From Piezodorus guildinii (lineage: Eukaryota; Arthropoda; Insecta; Hemiptera; Pentatomidae), in contig CM041294.1 in NCBI GenBank assembly GCA_023052935.1, positions 18,314,635-18,378,634 on the forward strand: a stretch of 64,000 bases of DNA, written 5' to 3'. Position 1 is the stretch's first letter. Each line of letters begins with the position of its first letter. Below are positions 22,203-33,385 of the stretch, one piece after another. A program made the translations under genes and the position numbers. The notes beneath the pieces are model-generated. The model was given only the letters and a program-made list of their open reading frames with translations. It was not told the DNA's origin and searched no databases.

Positions 22203-22239
22203 CCAACGTTTCGACCCCCTTTGTGGGTCATCATCAGGG
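22203..22239 (-). ncRNA. Hammerhead-ribozyme-like motif, canonical core
   Basis: Minus strand: CTGATGA, one unpaired T, stem II GACCC with a short loop and GGGTC, then GAAAC and GTTGG. The core matches CUGANGA and GAAA. Stem III would have to be very short or formed between two copies, as reported for Penelope-associated hammerheads. Cleavage is not shown. Confidence 0.6.
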
Positions 22240-22283
22240 CGCATGGTAGAATAGAAACTAGGTACCCATTCTCCTACCATGCA

Positions 22284-22320
22284 CCCTGATGATGACCCAC
22301 AAAGGGGGTCGAAACGTTGG
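22284..22320 (+). ncRNA. Hammerhead-ribozyme-like motif, canonical core, mirror copy
   Basis: Exact mirror of 22203-22239 on the plus strand, so both arms of the pair keep the CTGATGA and GAAAC boxes and the GACCC/GGGTC stem. Confidence 0.6.
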
Positions 22321-23190
22321 AAAACAATAAATAGTTGAAACTATTTAGTTGTTTCATTTAATGACCGCCACCCGGACTAATTCCTTCCGGAGATTTAAAA
22401 AATGTTTACTTCTATAAATCGATTAATGACAACATGATGATGAAATGGTTGTTTTTTTAGTAGGGTTTTTTATTTTAGAATGCAGACGAAAACGGTAATA
22501 TTTAAATTCATCTGATGAGCTTTCACTTCTCAACTTTTTTACAACTTCACTACTTCAAATTCTAGAAATCTGTTTTCTGATGACCTTCCAAGAACAGGTA
22601 TTCTCCACCACAGATTCAAGAGGCGGGTCCCCTGCTTTGTAGTACAAGCAGGATTTCCGATTTCCAATTGATGTAAATCCTCTTACCTCCAAGAACATAG
22701 AATACTGTTTAATATCAAGGTCTTAGCTTTCAAAGCCTCATAAACAATTAAGGTACGCCGCATCTGTGGCATTAGGTGTCGATTTGATAAAGCCACCAAG
22801 TAAATTAGACCATTGACAAAAGGAAATAACCAGGGGAATCGCATATTGGTGTTGTTTTTTCATGTTTTTTTTTTTTTTTAAATAACGCCTAACTATATTT
22901 ATTGTGTTTTTTTTTAAAGCTTTTTAATGTTATATCTATTGTATATCACTCTTATAAAAATTTATTTTGGATGTTACTAGGTTAATAATTACGATTATTA
23001 ACGATTAGTAACGATTTTAATCAAATTCGCGTAAAACAAATGAATGATCTGAACTAGCAATAACAATTTATTTTGAAATATCTTCGCGTAAACATCGCGA
23101 AAAACAAATGTATGCCATTTTTCAATATTCATAGATACAAAAAAGAAATATGTTCTCAAGATCGAAATACGTACACCCGTACGTAATATA

Positions 23191-24407
23191 TTGGGCTGAT
23201 GCGAAATTAATGCAGGTTTCCTCTATTGCAATATCTTAATTCCAATTGTGTAAACAAAGCTAATCCTAACATTGGTCATTATTATACCAAAACAAACCTT
23301 ATCTAATACCTCTCTTTCACCATGAATTTGTTTAGTAAAATCGTTTTGTTCAGTGTGTTCAAAGGTCTTGAATCGAAAATGTCAAAGTGCGATTTTCGTC
23401 AAATTTATTTTTACGAATTTAAATTAGGGCGCAGCGCTGCGCAAACGGCTCGTAATATTAATGAAGTGTGGAGTCAGGGGTGCACCAAAGTGCACGGTGC
23501 AGCGTTGGTTCCAGAAGTTTCGCAGAGGAGATTTCGACCTCGAAGACAAGGAAGGTCGGGGCCGTCATCTTGCTCTGGACAACGACCAGCTGAGGTCAAA
23601 AGTGGAAGAAGACCCAACCAAAACCACACGAGAAATGGCGGCGGAACTCGGTGTGAACCAATCCACAGTTGTACGCCACTTGGAAGCAATTGGTAGGGTA
23701 AAAAAGTTGGCCAAGTGGGTGCCACACCAATTAAACGACCACCAAAAAAATCGCCGCTTTGAAATCTGCTCCATGCTTGTGACACGCAATAAAAATGATC
23801 AATTTCTCGATCGCATTGTGACGTGCGATGAAAAATGGATCTTATACGACAACAGTAGGCGTTCTAGCCAATGGCTGGGCAAAGATGAACAACCTGGTGT
23901 TATTCACTACAGCTTTCTCAATCGATGTGAGACTATAACTGCTGACAAGTACTGTCAAGAAATTGACAGCATGAATCAAAAATTGCAACGTCTTTGCCCA
24001 GCATTGATGAATCGGAAGGGGCCGATCCTGCTCCACGATAACGCCAGACCACACGTTGCACAACCAACGCTTCGACGACTGCACGAGTTGGGCTACAAAG
24101 TTCTCCAACATCCGCCTTATTCACCTGACCTCTCTCCTACAGACTTCCACTTTTTCAGGCATCTGGACAACTTTTTGAGGGAGAAAAATTTTCAAAACCA
24201 GGACGACATTGAAAATTCTTTTCGTGATTTCATTGAGTCCAGGGATTCGGATTTTTTTTCTGGTGGAATAAGAAAGCTTGTTGAACGTTGGCAAAAGTGC
24301 ATTGATTCAGATGGAAATTATTTTGATTAAATATATATGGTTAAAGTAAAGATATGGCGTATTTACAATACCTACTAAAAAACTGCATTAATTTTGCATC
24401 AACCCGA
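23191..24407 (+). mobile_element. Mariner-1, cecropia-type (Hsmar1-like), nested in mariner-2
   Basis: A 1,217-bp element with inverted ends (TTGGGCTGATGCGAAATTAA at the left, TCGGGTTGATGCAAAATTAA as complement of the right) and a TA duplication (23189-23190 and 24408-24409). It encodes the transposase described next. Confidence 0.92.
23379..24330 (+). pseudogene. Mariner-1 transposase, frameshifted and internally deleted
   Basis: Cut-and-paste transposase of the mariner cecropia subfamily, close in sequence to the Hsmar1-derived half of SETMAR. It starts MSKCDFRQIYFYEFKLGRSA. A frameshift near 23470 separates this from the main frame, which begins in the helix-turn-helix (TVQRWFQKF equivalent). 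Linker WVPHQLNDHQ is present. Catalytic residues are visible: first Asp in RIVTCDEKWILYDN, second in ILLHDNARPH, third in PPYSPDLSPTD, giving the DD34D signature. Between SSQWLGKDEQP and GVIHYSFLN about 25 residues that relatives have (the KVMV..WW block) are missing. The C-terminus RWQKCIDSDGNYFD is complete. Not functional as it stands. Confidence 0.92.
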
Positions 24408-24771
24408 TACAAAATACGTACATCAGTTTTAAAATTAAAAAAAAAGAAGGAAATAATATCAAATAATCTTCAAAGTAAAGTTAACAGAGGATGCTTACCG
24501 CTGGGTATAAAATAATATGACGAAAAATTAAATAGAAATAGCCTTAAACTGCTCCTGGTTGCTTCCCTGCTAACTCGGTACTTCCATCCATCTATTCTGG
24601 ACGAGACTTTCTACCGGAATGGCTTAAAATCGCGGAATCCCCCTATCTCATCGGCACTTATTCTAGGCAGCGACACTGTACGTTTCTTTATATAGGCTCA
24701 AGTTTAAGACACCGGGCGGACGAAAACCGAGCTGGAAAATTAAAAACTTGTTACAATACATTGCGTTTTCA
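24408..24771. other. Unassigned segment inside mariner-2
   Basis: Around 24535-24740 it is less AT-rich and unlike anything else in the window. No coding family recognised. Confidence 0.5.
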
Positions 24772-24876
24772 GATTTTGTTTCACTTCAAAGCTCAGAGTT
24801 ATTCAGTTCGGGTATAAAAAAGTTGGTGTCACGTTGGGAAAAATGTGTAGAAAAAGAAGGTAAATACTTCGAATAA
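24772..24876 (+). pseudogene. Mariner-2 transposase C-terminal fragment
   Basis: Open frame to a stop at 24876, ending IKKLVSRWEKCVEKEGKYFE, the standard mariner C-terminus. It is separated by about 3.1 kb from its N-terminal half at 21386. Confidence 0.85.
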
Positions 24877-25080
24877 AATAATCTTGTTTTCATATCGTAT
24901 TTTTAATAAAAATCCTTTACCTTGAAAACTGACATTTCATGTGACACAACCCAATATATAGCTGACATGGTAAAATTAACAAGGGGAAATTTTTATTTGT
25001 TTTTTTTAAAACATATTTATTGATATTTACAACTGTATTAAATAAAAATACATCTAGTAAATGTGATCGTAAAACTGTCA

Positions 25081-25268
25081 TGAAAAACATGTAGAGACAC
25101 TACCCAGTGGCAGCACTCTAAAAATATTCTAAACTAGAAGGTCCCGGGGCCATTTCCTTTTCAGGCGCCTCGGAGGATTATCCGGAATTGAAGAGGAAGA
25201 AAGGATTGAAACTAGTGGGTTAGAGTGAGAATGGAGTTTGCCATGAAAGGATTGATACCTGGTCCGGG
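25081..25268 (+). repeat. Repeat X, plus-strand copy
   Basis: Most complete copy: ACATGTAGAGACACTAC at the left, TTTTCAGGCGCCTCGGAGGA, ACTAGTGGGTTAGAGTGAGA, and GATACCTGGTCCGGGCC at the right. Non-coding. Confidence 0.75.
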
Positions 25269-25423
25269 CCAAATTATTATTTAAAAAAAAAAATCAGTTG
25301 CAGCACAGTAAATTAAAAAAAAACAAACTTTAATTTAGGAATATAATTTATTAAAAATGGAGTGAAAATTATAAGATCCAAAAATATCAATTGTATATTT
25401 TTCGGATTTTTTCCCTTATTTTC

Positions 25424-25737
25424 ACTGGGAAGTTTAGAAGGTTGCACAACGCGAAATTGCGGAACTTGTATCCTGTGAATATAATTGAGCTGATTGCATC
25501 GCGGAGACTCAAATCGCGAGTAAAATTGTTGGGCTCGGTGAGGAACGGATTCCGAGAAAGTTGGTACTTGCTGATCCGACTGGTAGGCGTCCGAAAGGCA
25601 GGCCGAAGCGTCGATGGGAGGATTGCGTTAAGGCTGATCTCGGGGCTTGAGCTTGAATGGTGAACATTAGACGAGGCGGAATTTGGTGGTATTGGCATCG
25701 AACCTTCGGGTTCGCTGAGCCTATTATTATTATTATT
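25424..25737 (+). pseudogene. LINE D C-terminus, uninterrupted copy
   Basis: Reads FRRLHNAKLRNLYPVNIIEL then IASRRLKSRVKLLG; a frame change follows, and the family continues as ADPTGRRPKGRPKRRWEDCV then KADLG. The basic GRPKRRWEDCV block is typical of the C-terminus of ORF2 in many metazoan LINEs. The 3' end is GGTATTGGCATCGAACC and an ATT repeat. It shows what the palindrome copies looked like before the hAT-type MITE inserted. Confidence 0.85.
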
Positions 25738-26699
25738 TTCCCTTATTTATTCACCGAACTCATATTTCTACGGTTCGTAATTGCTGAGCGATCCCTATGC
25801 TTCAAGGATCAATCAAGAAACAAATCCAATTAAGGAAACTTGTATAAACGAGGAAACAGAATGGACACTAGCCGGAACCAGGGACTGAAATAACAATATT
25901 TTTTGGTATACAATAGCTCTGAATCGACTGGGCAGCCTTTAAATCGTGAAGACCACACCTGGCCACGAAGCCATCAGGGCGAGTGGATAACCAGACAATG
26001 CTCTGCTTTAACTCTTTTTTACAATCCGGGCTATATCAGCTCTACAAATGTAACGCCACCCCTTCACTCATATTTACGGCTAAAGGAAAAACTCAACGTA
26101 TATCATCCCCAATAATTTTACATCCTTTTTCCTCTTTTCTTTTTTTTTTTTTTTTTTTTTACAAAATCGTTAATAAACCCAGAGGGCGCAGAATTTCCCT
26201 CGACCATTAAAAAAAAAAAAAAAAAAAAAAAATTAAAATAAAATAAAAATGAAAATTCCTCGATTCGTATAAGATAAAAAAAATGATTTTGATAATCTAA
26301 ATGTTATTTTATCCGCCCTTACTTAGTATTCCTTTCAGGGTATGGATCTCGTCCTCACAGTAACCAAGGTAGAATTGGAGCCTACGAAATAATTCGTCGT
26401 GTTTGATTTGATTATAGTTAGTAAGAAGAAAGTTAAAGAACATCCTTCCCATCCAAAAACCTACGATTTATATGAAACATACTTAGTATTTATTTCATGA
26501 CAGTATTCGAAATATATGTTCATTTTTAACTTAAATGTTTCAAGTCTCAAATGCAATTCAATGATCAAATAACCTTGATTAAGGAGTGTTTGTAACTTTG
26601 ACTATTCGGTTATGTTCAATACACGTTTTACATTTCGAGTTTGAGAAACTAATCCGTTAAGCTCTGCTGATTTTAACTGAACGGTGTTCAATTTAAAAA
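25738..26699. other. Unassigned sequence with T-run and A-run
   Basis: Poly-T at 26141-26160 and poly-A at 26210-26231 bracket 50 bp. 25840-26110 is less AT-rich but has no recognisable product. The rest is AT-rich and featureless. Confidence 0.55.
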
Positions 26700-27478
26700 A
26701 ACTCTGGTGCGGGCAACACACGACTTTCGCTTACCTCCATTTTTAAAATCAATGAAAAGATTTTTAAATACAGTTAGAGATAAAAATACGTGAAACTATT
26801 GAAGAATTAATTAAATTGAATTTATATAGAAACAAGTGTTTTATTAGAAAAACTACTATATTATTATCTAAAATAATCAGTTAGTTTTATCTTCATTTCA
26901 TCACTCTCTATTAACTTTTAAGAGCTTGTGTATGAGATAATATTTTTTCTAAAATCTTTAGCTTTCCAACGGTACATCATACATGTATATTACTGCTCTT
27001 ATGTTTGTTTAAAAACAAAAAATTGCATTAAAAAGTATTTTTTCTGTTTTCTCCTTTAGTTGGGTATCGAATTCATTCAATTTATATATTTACCTGTTTT
27101 TAATCAGTGGTAACAAGATAATGTAGTTTTTTTTATAGAATCAACAAAATTAAAGGTAGTTTAGGGAAAGAAAATTTAAAATATAGGCATTTAGGCCCTT
27201 TCAAACCATTTTAATCAGAATGAAATCTACATGATATTAAAGCCCATTAAATTTTACAGAGTTTAATCAAAATCGTCGGAGCTGTTTTCGAGAAAATCGA
27301 AAAAAAGGTGCAAAATGCATGGTGTAAAGTGCCTTTTCTGGTAAGCTCATTTTGATGAAAAAAGTGTTGTCACGTTTCGGGCGTATAGTCGTCTTAAATA
27401 TGAAATTTCAGTTTCATAGGTCTTACCGTTTCCGCCCGGGAGTTTACACACACACACACACACACCTTTTTGCCGGGT
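26700..27478 (-). repeat. Family A copy A2
   Basis: Starts CTGGTGCGGGCAACACACG at the left and runs to the microsatellite slot, here a CA run (27447-27466) followed by CCTTTTTGCCGGG. The 5' third of the family is missing; a CATCCTTCAT-rich stretch follows. Confidence 0.9.
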
Positions 27479-27544
27479 GTTTCATCCTTCATCATCTTCA
27501 TCCTTCATCATCATTCATCTTTCAACCTAAAACTTTCTGAACAA

Positions 27545-27946
27545 TAACAAAAGGATTATGGTACGTTAGCAACATAACTTTACATACTGACCTTCACATG
27601 CCAACCGTCAATGAGCACATACGGACACACTACAAACGATTTCACGACTAACTACAAGGACATCCGAACGCACTCATCAACAGCATGGCGACAACACTTA
27701 TGCCAGACAATGCCCACAGAAGACTAAAGAGGAGTTGGATGAGAGACCTTCTCCTTTAATAATTCTCGCTGAGCTCATGCCAGGAGTGGGTGCTGCTGGG
27801 TACTGCTCTCCCTCATGCCTATCATGTCTTATGTATTATACTATAGCAAATTCACTGATTGTTTATTGTACTATTGACAGGTGTGAAGAAAGATGTAAAG
27901 TTAAAAAAAAAAATAATAATAAATAAATAAATAAAGTATTTTTAGT
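27545..27946 (+). pseudogene. Jockey-like LINE B, 5'-truncated
   Basis: Reads TLHTDLHMPTVNEHIRTHYK, then RFHD and a stop, then RRLKRSWMRDLLL, the C-terminal residues of the family. The intact KRSWMRDLL shows that a Trp codon, not a stop, stood here ancestrally. The 3' UTR contains CTCCCTCATGCC and the tail is A-rich with AAT repeats. Confidence 0.8.
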
Positions 27947-27949
27947 ATA

Positions 27950-28100
27950 ATATGCCTTCTTCTTTTTTTCTCTCATCATTGTAAAAAATAACAGTTTATG
28001 TAACATTCTTCTGTTTTTCAGACATATCATATGTTTCAATTGTACGTAACTGTTATTCTTAGGAGACGCAGTCCCGGAATTAAATTATTTTCGATTATGT
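27950..28100 (+). mobile_element. LINE C 3' UTR remnant
   Basis: Resembles the LINE C 3' end: TTCAATTGTACGTAACTG, TTCTTAGGAGACGCAGTCCC, AATTAAATTATTTTCGATTA. Strongly diverged. Confidence 0.5.
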
Positions 28101-28660
28101 TTTTAAATTAATTTGTAATCTTACCTAAATAATTGTTTTTATTTAAAATATCTCTGTCATATTGAAAATTCTCACAAAAATTGAATCTATAAACGGTTCA
28201 AATAATCCGTGATATCTAGCTTATTAGATGATGTATTGGGGTCGTATGAATAGAACAGAGGATCCAAATGGGAAAGTGAAGATCCACACAATCAGCAGCC
28301 AGCATCCAGGCCCGACTCCTTTTGTCTCCTAATCCCTTAATGAGGCACATTTATACGACAGATCAATATAGAACATATAGCAAGTAGCACCCCGCCTCTA
28401 GAGCTATTTCCATGCAAACAGGTCGTCCTGCTCCGTATACATTGTTATTAGCGAGTACTCATCTCCATTATTGCTTTGTAATGCATTACAATTACATTAA
28501 TTACGATAATGCATGTTGTGAACTGACTGCCATAGTTAATATAATAATTGAATTACATTCAATTTTTAATTTTTTTGGAAGTTTTCTTAATATAAACATT
28601 TAAAAAAGCACAAACTGCCTTCTATTCCTCACCCAATCACTTTATATCAAAAGATTTTTA
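28101..28660. other. Unassigned sequence
   Basis: 28240-28400 is less AT-rich and single-copy within the window; no product recognised. Confidence 0.55.
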
Positions 28661-28678
28661 TCAGTTTTTCATATTAGT

Positions 28679-28712
28679 CGACGTTTCGGGGCTGTTTCCC
28701 CCTTTTCCATTA
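28679..28712 (-). ncRNA. Hammerhead-like relic
   Basis: Minus strand: ATAATGG, an AAAGGGGG..CCCC stem-like segment, then CGAAACGTCGAC. The CTGA part of the first box is missing, so this is a relic. Confidence 0.35.
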
Positions 28713-29365
28713 TATAATTACTATATCACATCTCGCCCTTCATTCCATCCCATAGCACACTGCTACTTGTCCATATTGGTGTTCATTGGCACACTTAGTT
28801 AGTTATTAGTGAGCCAATGATTTTGATACCTAAACAGAAAAGTAGCTATGAATTTATTTTTTCAACGTTTATCAAACTAAATCTTATTAGTAAAAGAAGT
28901 AGTTTTTAATTAATTATGTAATTCTATGCTATTCTCATAATGCAGCTAGTCAACATTGGTTTATTTTAACTGTTGTTTTTTTTTTTCAGTACTAATTTAG
29001 GATATAATTTTTGAATAATAGTATTGATATATTTAACAGCGTGTTTTTCTTACCCAATATCTTATACTTATGTCAGGATCTATAAAAATGATATAATAAT
29101 TATAATAATAATTATAATTATAATAATAATTATAATCACGTTATAATCTGCTAATAGTTTTATAGTTTGTTTCAATTTTGATCTGGGTCCTTTTCTGTTT
29201 CTCTCAACTATTAACGGACAAGCCTTGTCTGCCCTGATTGTAAATACTGTACCATTATGCTAGTGTTTAAGATGATCATTTCTTTTAAAATTTAATTTAA
29301 TTCTTTATCCCATCATATGTTATTTTTTCTTTTGTACAATTATGCTTTTTATTTACTTTTTTGCT
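28713..29365. other. AT-rich sequence, nothing recognised
   Basis: Includes a stretch of alternating TAATAATTATAAT units (29090-29140) that can form AT-rich hairpins. Confidence 0.6.
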
Positions 29366-30541
29366 TTCACTTACTATATACAGTCAGGGAAAATATTGCG
29401 ATCGTGATAATTTTCGAATTCCAGTTTTCAACGGAAATACACATTTTAGAGTCGCCTGAGTCCAAATAACTAAGTCCCGCAAAAAGGTATGTGTGTGTGT
29501 GTGTGGTCGGTAAGTCCTATGAAACTGAAATTTCATATTTCAGACAAATATACGCCCGAGATGTTACAAAACCTTTTTCATCAAAATGAGCTTACCACAA
29601 GAGCCACTTTATACCTTGCATTTTGCAAATATTTTCGATTTTTCAAAAACGGTTCCGACGATTTTGATTAAACTCGCTATAACGATGTAAAATTTAATAG
29701 GCTTAAACGTCATGTAGGTTTCATTCTGATTAAAATGGTCTGACAGGGCTTAAATGCCGATATTTTAAATTGTCTTTCTCTAAAGTGCCTTTAATTTTGT
29801 AGATTCTATAAAAATAACCATATTATCTTGTTAGCATTGATAAAAACAGCTAAATATGTAAGTTGTGCTAACTTAATAAACAACTAAAGGAGAAAACTGA
29901 TAACATATTTTTTTAATGCAATTTTTTGTTTTTGAGCATAAGATCAGTAATATACATGTATGATGTACGGTTTGAAAGCTAAAATTTTTAGAAAAAATAT
30001 TATCTTATACTCAAGCTTTTAAAAGTTAACAGAGATTGATAAAAAAAAGATAACACTAACTGATTATTTTAGATAATAATATAATAGATTTTTTAATAAA
30101 ACACATGTTTCTATATAAATTCAATTTAATTAATTCTTTGTTTGTTTGTATGTTTATTCGTTTAACGTCACTTTTATGCTACTTTGGCTAATCGGACGAT
30201 GCTACGGTGGGAGTCCTAAATTTTGCCTATCCAGGTTTAATTAGGATAGGGATCTTTAACGAGTACCTGACATCGCACAGGCTCGGGACCACCTTTTAAC
30301 GTCCCCTCCGCAGTACGGCATAACTAAGGATTTTTTACTCCCATTAAAAAATCCTAGGGCCACCCGCGGTTTTGAACCCGCAACCTTTGGCATAGAAAGC
30401 TGTTATGCTAGCCACTACGCTATGGGTGACCCCTAATTCTTTAATAGTTACACTTGTTTTTATCTTTAAGTTTATTTGAAAATTCTTTAATCGATTTTAA
30501 ATACAGAGGTAAGTGAAAGCCATGTGTTGCCCGCACCAGAT
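29366..30541 (+). repeat. Family A copy A3, with SINE insertion
   Basis: Begins CTTTCACTTACTATATACAG and ends TTGCCCGCACCAGATT. The microsatellite slot is a GT run (29488-29502). An S1 SINE occupies 30140-30433; without it the copy would be about 870 bp. Confidence 0.92.
30140..30433 (-). mobile_element. tRNA-derived SINE, family S1, inside family A
   Basis: Minus-strand tRNA-like head (A box TAGCGTAGTGGCTAG, B box GGTTCAAAACC) and a body with GATGTCAGGTACTCGTTAAA. Flanked by a 9-bp duplication TAATTCTTT (30131-30139 and 30434-30442). Confidence 0.92.
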
Positions 30542-31274
30542 TTATTGTTACTATAAATAATGACAAATTAGTCTCAGATCACTCCTAATGTCCTCAGTAA
30601 ATGTCAGCTATTATATAAAAATACTGAATAAATAATATTAATTATAAAAATGCATTAATAAAAAGCCATTATTCCTATATAAAAACCCATTCTTAAAGGG
30701 GTCATTCATGATCCGCACAACCATTTCTCTACATACGCTTAGAGTATAGGATTAAAATAGAGGCCAACACTGGGAGGATACATGGTCTAAGTTTAAAACT
30801 GTGTAAGCCAGGACAAAAAAAAAAAAAAAAAAAGCCTTCCGCTAGACTGGAGATAGTTTCCGGATGGGCGGCCCCTTTGTAAGAAGTTTAAGCAAAGCAA
30901 AGATAAGCTGGGAATGTAATCCTCAGCGACAAAGCCTGACCACACCACGGCCTATTTCCTTACTTACCTTCCTTCCTCTGTCCATCGCCTCCCCTCTCCT
31001 TCATTTTCCAAAATAGAGAACTAATTAAAACAGAATTACTGGTCAATTATACATCTCTAAATAATGTGATATTTTTTTTTAATCCAATAGGTATAAAAAT
31101 TAATATCAATAATGCGGGCTACAATTATGATAAATTTTCTTGCTCAAAGGCATTATTTTTTCATTTGTCCAACAAAACATACAGTACAAAATAATATGTC
31201 CTATATACAGAACATGATTTTAGTCCTTCTTTTTACTAACGGATATATTATTAGCTATACTAGCTATCATAAAT
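30542..31274. other. Unassigned sequence
   Basis: Contains an A-run at 30814-30832 and a less AT-rich part to about 31010. No gene recognised. Confidence 0.55.
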
Positions 31275-32085
31275 GTTGAGAGTGGGTTCAGACTGTAGAG
31301 GCCTGACCTCTTCCCTTATCTAGTATCTTTTCACCTCCTATAATAGGGGATAGTACCTGACCTGGGTGGTTGTGTTATATCTCCGAAGAGAGGGTTTATA
31401 CACGCCAAATCAAAGAACTCGCTATGCCTCTGGCCTATGAACTCAGGCACCGTGAGTAGCAGGAGATCCTCTTTGATTGTGGCGTTTCTTGCTGCTTGGA
31501 GCGAGGTTCTTTTGACTATCCACCGTAGGACGGCGTTCTGGCAGATCTTTAGAAGGTAGATTTATAGAGGTAGCGAAGCAGTGGGGCACCATAGAGAAGC
31601 GTGGGTCTTATAAAGGCCATGTATATTTGTAACTTTGGGCGAAGCGAGAACTTCGGTGAGGTCAGCAAATGGTAGATCCCATACAACTTAAGTTAGAACA
31701 CGTCTCCATGTGGCTTGAAAAGGTTAGATGCCTGCCGACGTCACGCCTAGGTGCATAATGTTGTTTGTCAGGTGCCGTTTTACACCCTCCAGAGTAAAGT
31801 CCTTCCTCTTTTCCTTCTGAAAGGACATTACGATGGCATCTGTCTTGGCTGGGTTCACTCTCATCCAAATCTTCCTCAGGTCTTCGACGATGATGTGTGT
31901 GGTTTGTTCGACCGGGTTGAGGGCCTTGCTAGCGTTGCATGCATAGATCCTGCTGTTATCTGCTTCACTGAGACCACTTTCGCCATGAAAACGACGAAAA
32001 AACGAACAGTATAGGCCAGAGTACCCTTAAGGTACTCCACAGGTGGTATTGCATGGATTCGATAATCATGATGAATTTCCAAAGG
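31275..32085 (-). pseudogene. Jockey-like LINE J, RT C-terminal half
   Basis: Minus strand, several frames. From about 31980 it reads IYACNASKALNPVEQTTH, then VEDLRKIWMRVNPAKTDAIV and MSFQKEKRKDFTLEGV. NPAKTDAIV is the conserved NxxKT block that follows the FADD catalytic box in Jockey/I-type RTs. Further on, KTHASLWCP and TASLPLYKS correspond to the LKPxWxYG region. Stops and frame changes make it a pseudogene. GC content is higher than its surroundings. Confidence 0.75.
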
Positions 32086-32406
32086 CATTCATTATAAGTA
32101 CGTATTTTGGCATATGGGCAATTTCTTTCAGTTCAGATTGTGCATGGGAAGAGACCATTATTTCGGGCAAATTACTATTAAAATATTTTTTTATCTATTG
32201 GCCATTTTATACGAGATAGTACTGTCAATCATAAAAAAAATGATCAGTAAATGTACGATATTAAATTTTTGTTTGCATGTAATAGAATTGTGTTTTATGC
32301 TAGTTTATTTCATTGTATAATTTTGAACAATATGCTCTGATGATAAGGATTCCACCAGCATCATTATAGTATAAATTGGATTTTGAACATAACAATTGCT
32401 CATTAA

Positions 32407-32831
32407 CGATGGTCAACAAAATCCCTCTGCAAGACTGGACAAGGCAGTTCAGCTCTTTACACAAGGAAAAGTGGCAAATCGAATGGAATGCAAATTCCTC
32501 TACATTAAATGAAATAAAAAAAGATTCTGCCCGTTGGAAGACCCCCAACAAGAAGTCAAGGAGAGAAGAAGTGATCCTCTGCAGGCTACGGATAGGACAT
32601 AGTGAGTTCTCCCACGGCTACCTTCTGCGAGGTTTAGAAGCCCTAACCTGTACGCAATGTGACACAGTGAGAACAGTGAAACATATATTGTTAGACTGTC
32701 CAATTTTCAATAAATTAAGAATTGAACTACAAATGGAAAATACTATAAAAGAATTATTGAAAGATGATGAAATCAAAGTCAATATCCTCTTCAAGTATTT
32801 GAAAAGAGTTTCTTATTATAACAGAGTATAA
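32407..32831 (+). pseudogene. RNase H-type LINE H, C-terminal fragment
   Basis: Uninterrupted plus-strand frame (open from 32376) that starts within the duplicated flank and becomes recognisable at NKIPLQDWTRQFSSLHKEKW. It then has EEVILCRLRIGHSEFSHGYL and CTQCDTVRTVKHILLDCP. The RLRIGH block and the C2HC motif mark the segment just after the RNase H domain in I/R1/Jockey-like ORF2 proteins. The C-terminus KYLKRVSYYNRV is complete. RT and RNase H proper are missing. Confidence 0.8.
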
Positions 32832-32832
32832 A

Positions 32833-33062
32833 AATAAGTTTGAACGCCAATAATACAGTCGCTTCAAGGTTGAAAGGGTACGTTGAGAGATTTCGGAAAT
32901 ATGATTTTTAAAAGATAGACTTTGATCGAAGGTTACTCCCAGATTTCTTACAGTAGGGTGGAACTTTATAGGATTACTATTGAGGAACAAGGTTAAGATA
33001 TGAGGAACAGTTTTCAGAAGATGAGGGGATCCTATTACAATTGCTTTTGTTTTTTCAACATT
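32833..33062 (-). pseudogene. CR1-like LINE RT fragment
   Basis: Minus strand reads VEKTKAIVIGSP, then NPIKFHPTVRNLGVTFDQSL and SFKNHISEISQRTLSTLKRL. This is the segment after the YxDD box (KTK..V.G, then NLGV.FD..L.F..HI). It lies back to back with the RNase H fragment. Confidence 0.8.
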
Positions 33063-33385
33063 TAAGTTAACAACAGTATATTGTAATAAATCATAATCAT
33101 AAGTATTGAATCATATAAGGAAATAAATATGATAATATAAAATGATTATTCAATATTTTTTATTCAAATAATAACTATTGAAGAGACCTCAAAAACTTTT
33201 TTAATTCATTGTTGAAACTGAGTTTCAAACTAAGCGAGGTTGATCGTCATGAAAGTATACAGTTACTAGTCCCTTCATCCAGTATTGAGTCCCCAAAGGA
33301 ACGTATTTAATACCGTGGCCTAAAAGAATATCATATAAAATATTGGCTCAAAGGATAAAAAGAGTAGCAGCAAAAAAATTAAATT

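Larger units (their letters stand above)
22133..22390. repeat. Inverted pair of Penelope-LTR-like units
   Basis: Two arms of 117 bp (22133-22249 and 22274-22390) separated by 24 bp. From the outside in, each has CCGGAAGGAATTAGTCC-type sequence, GGTGGCGGTCATT, ATAGTTTCAACTATTTATTG and the ribozyme-like motif. The arms are near-identical. It lies within mariner-2 and is related to 11861-11960. Confidence 0.9.
21202..24954 (+). mobile_element. Mariner-2, expanded and broken by nested insertions
   Basis: The ends are inverted repeats (TTGGGTTGTTTCACATGAAA at 21202, complement of TTGGGTTGTGTCACATGAAA at 24954) with a TA on each side. Between them lie the transposase N-terminus, repeat R copy 2, a hammerhead-like inverted pair, a second mariner, unassigned sequence and finally the transposase C-terminus. 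The original element would have been about 1.3 kb. Confidence 0.85.
32107..33365. repeat. Tandem duplication, unit 1 (contains LINE debris)
   Basis: Flanks match unit 2: 32107-32406 with 33386-33690 and about 33063-33365 with 33684-33990. The middle (32407-33062) is retroelement sequence absent from unit 2. Confidence 0.9.

Noticed and set aside
23474..24124. Several minus-strand frames under the mariner transposase
   Set aside because: Shadows of the transposase gene.
27365..27385. CACGTTTCGGGCG as a hammerhead 3' box
   Set aside because: It is a variant of the family A block ACGTCTCGGGCGTAT, with no CTGA box at the right distance.
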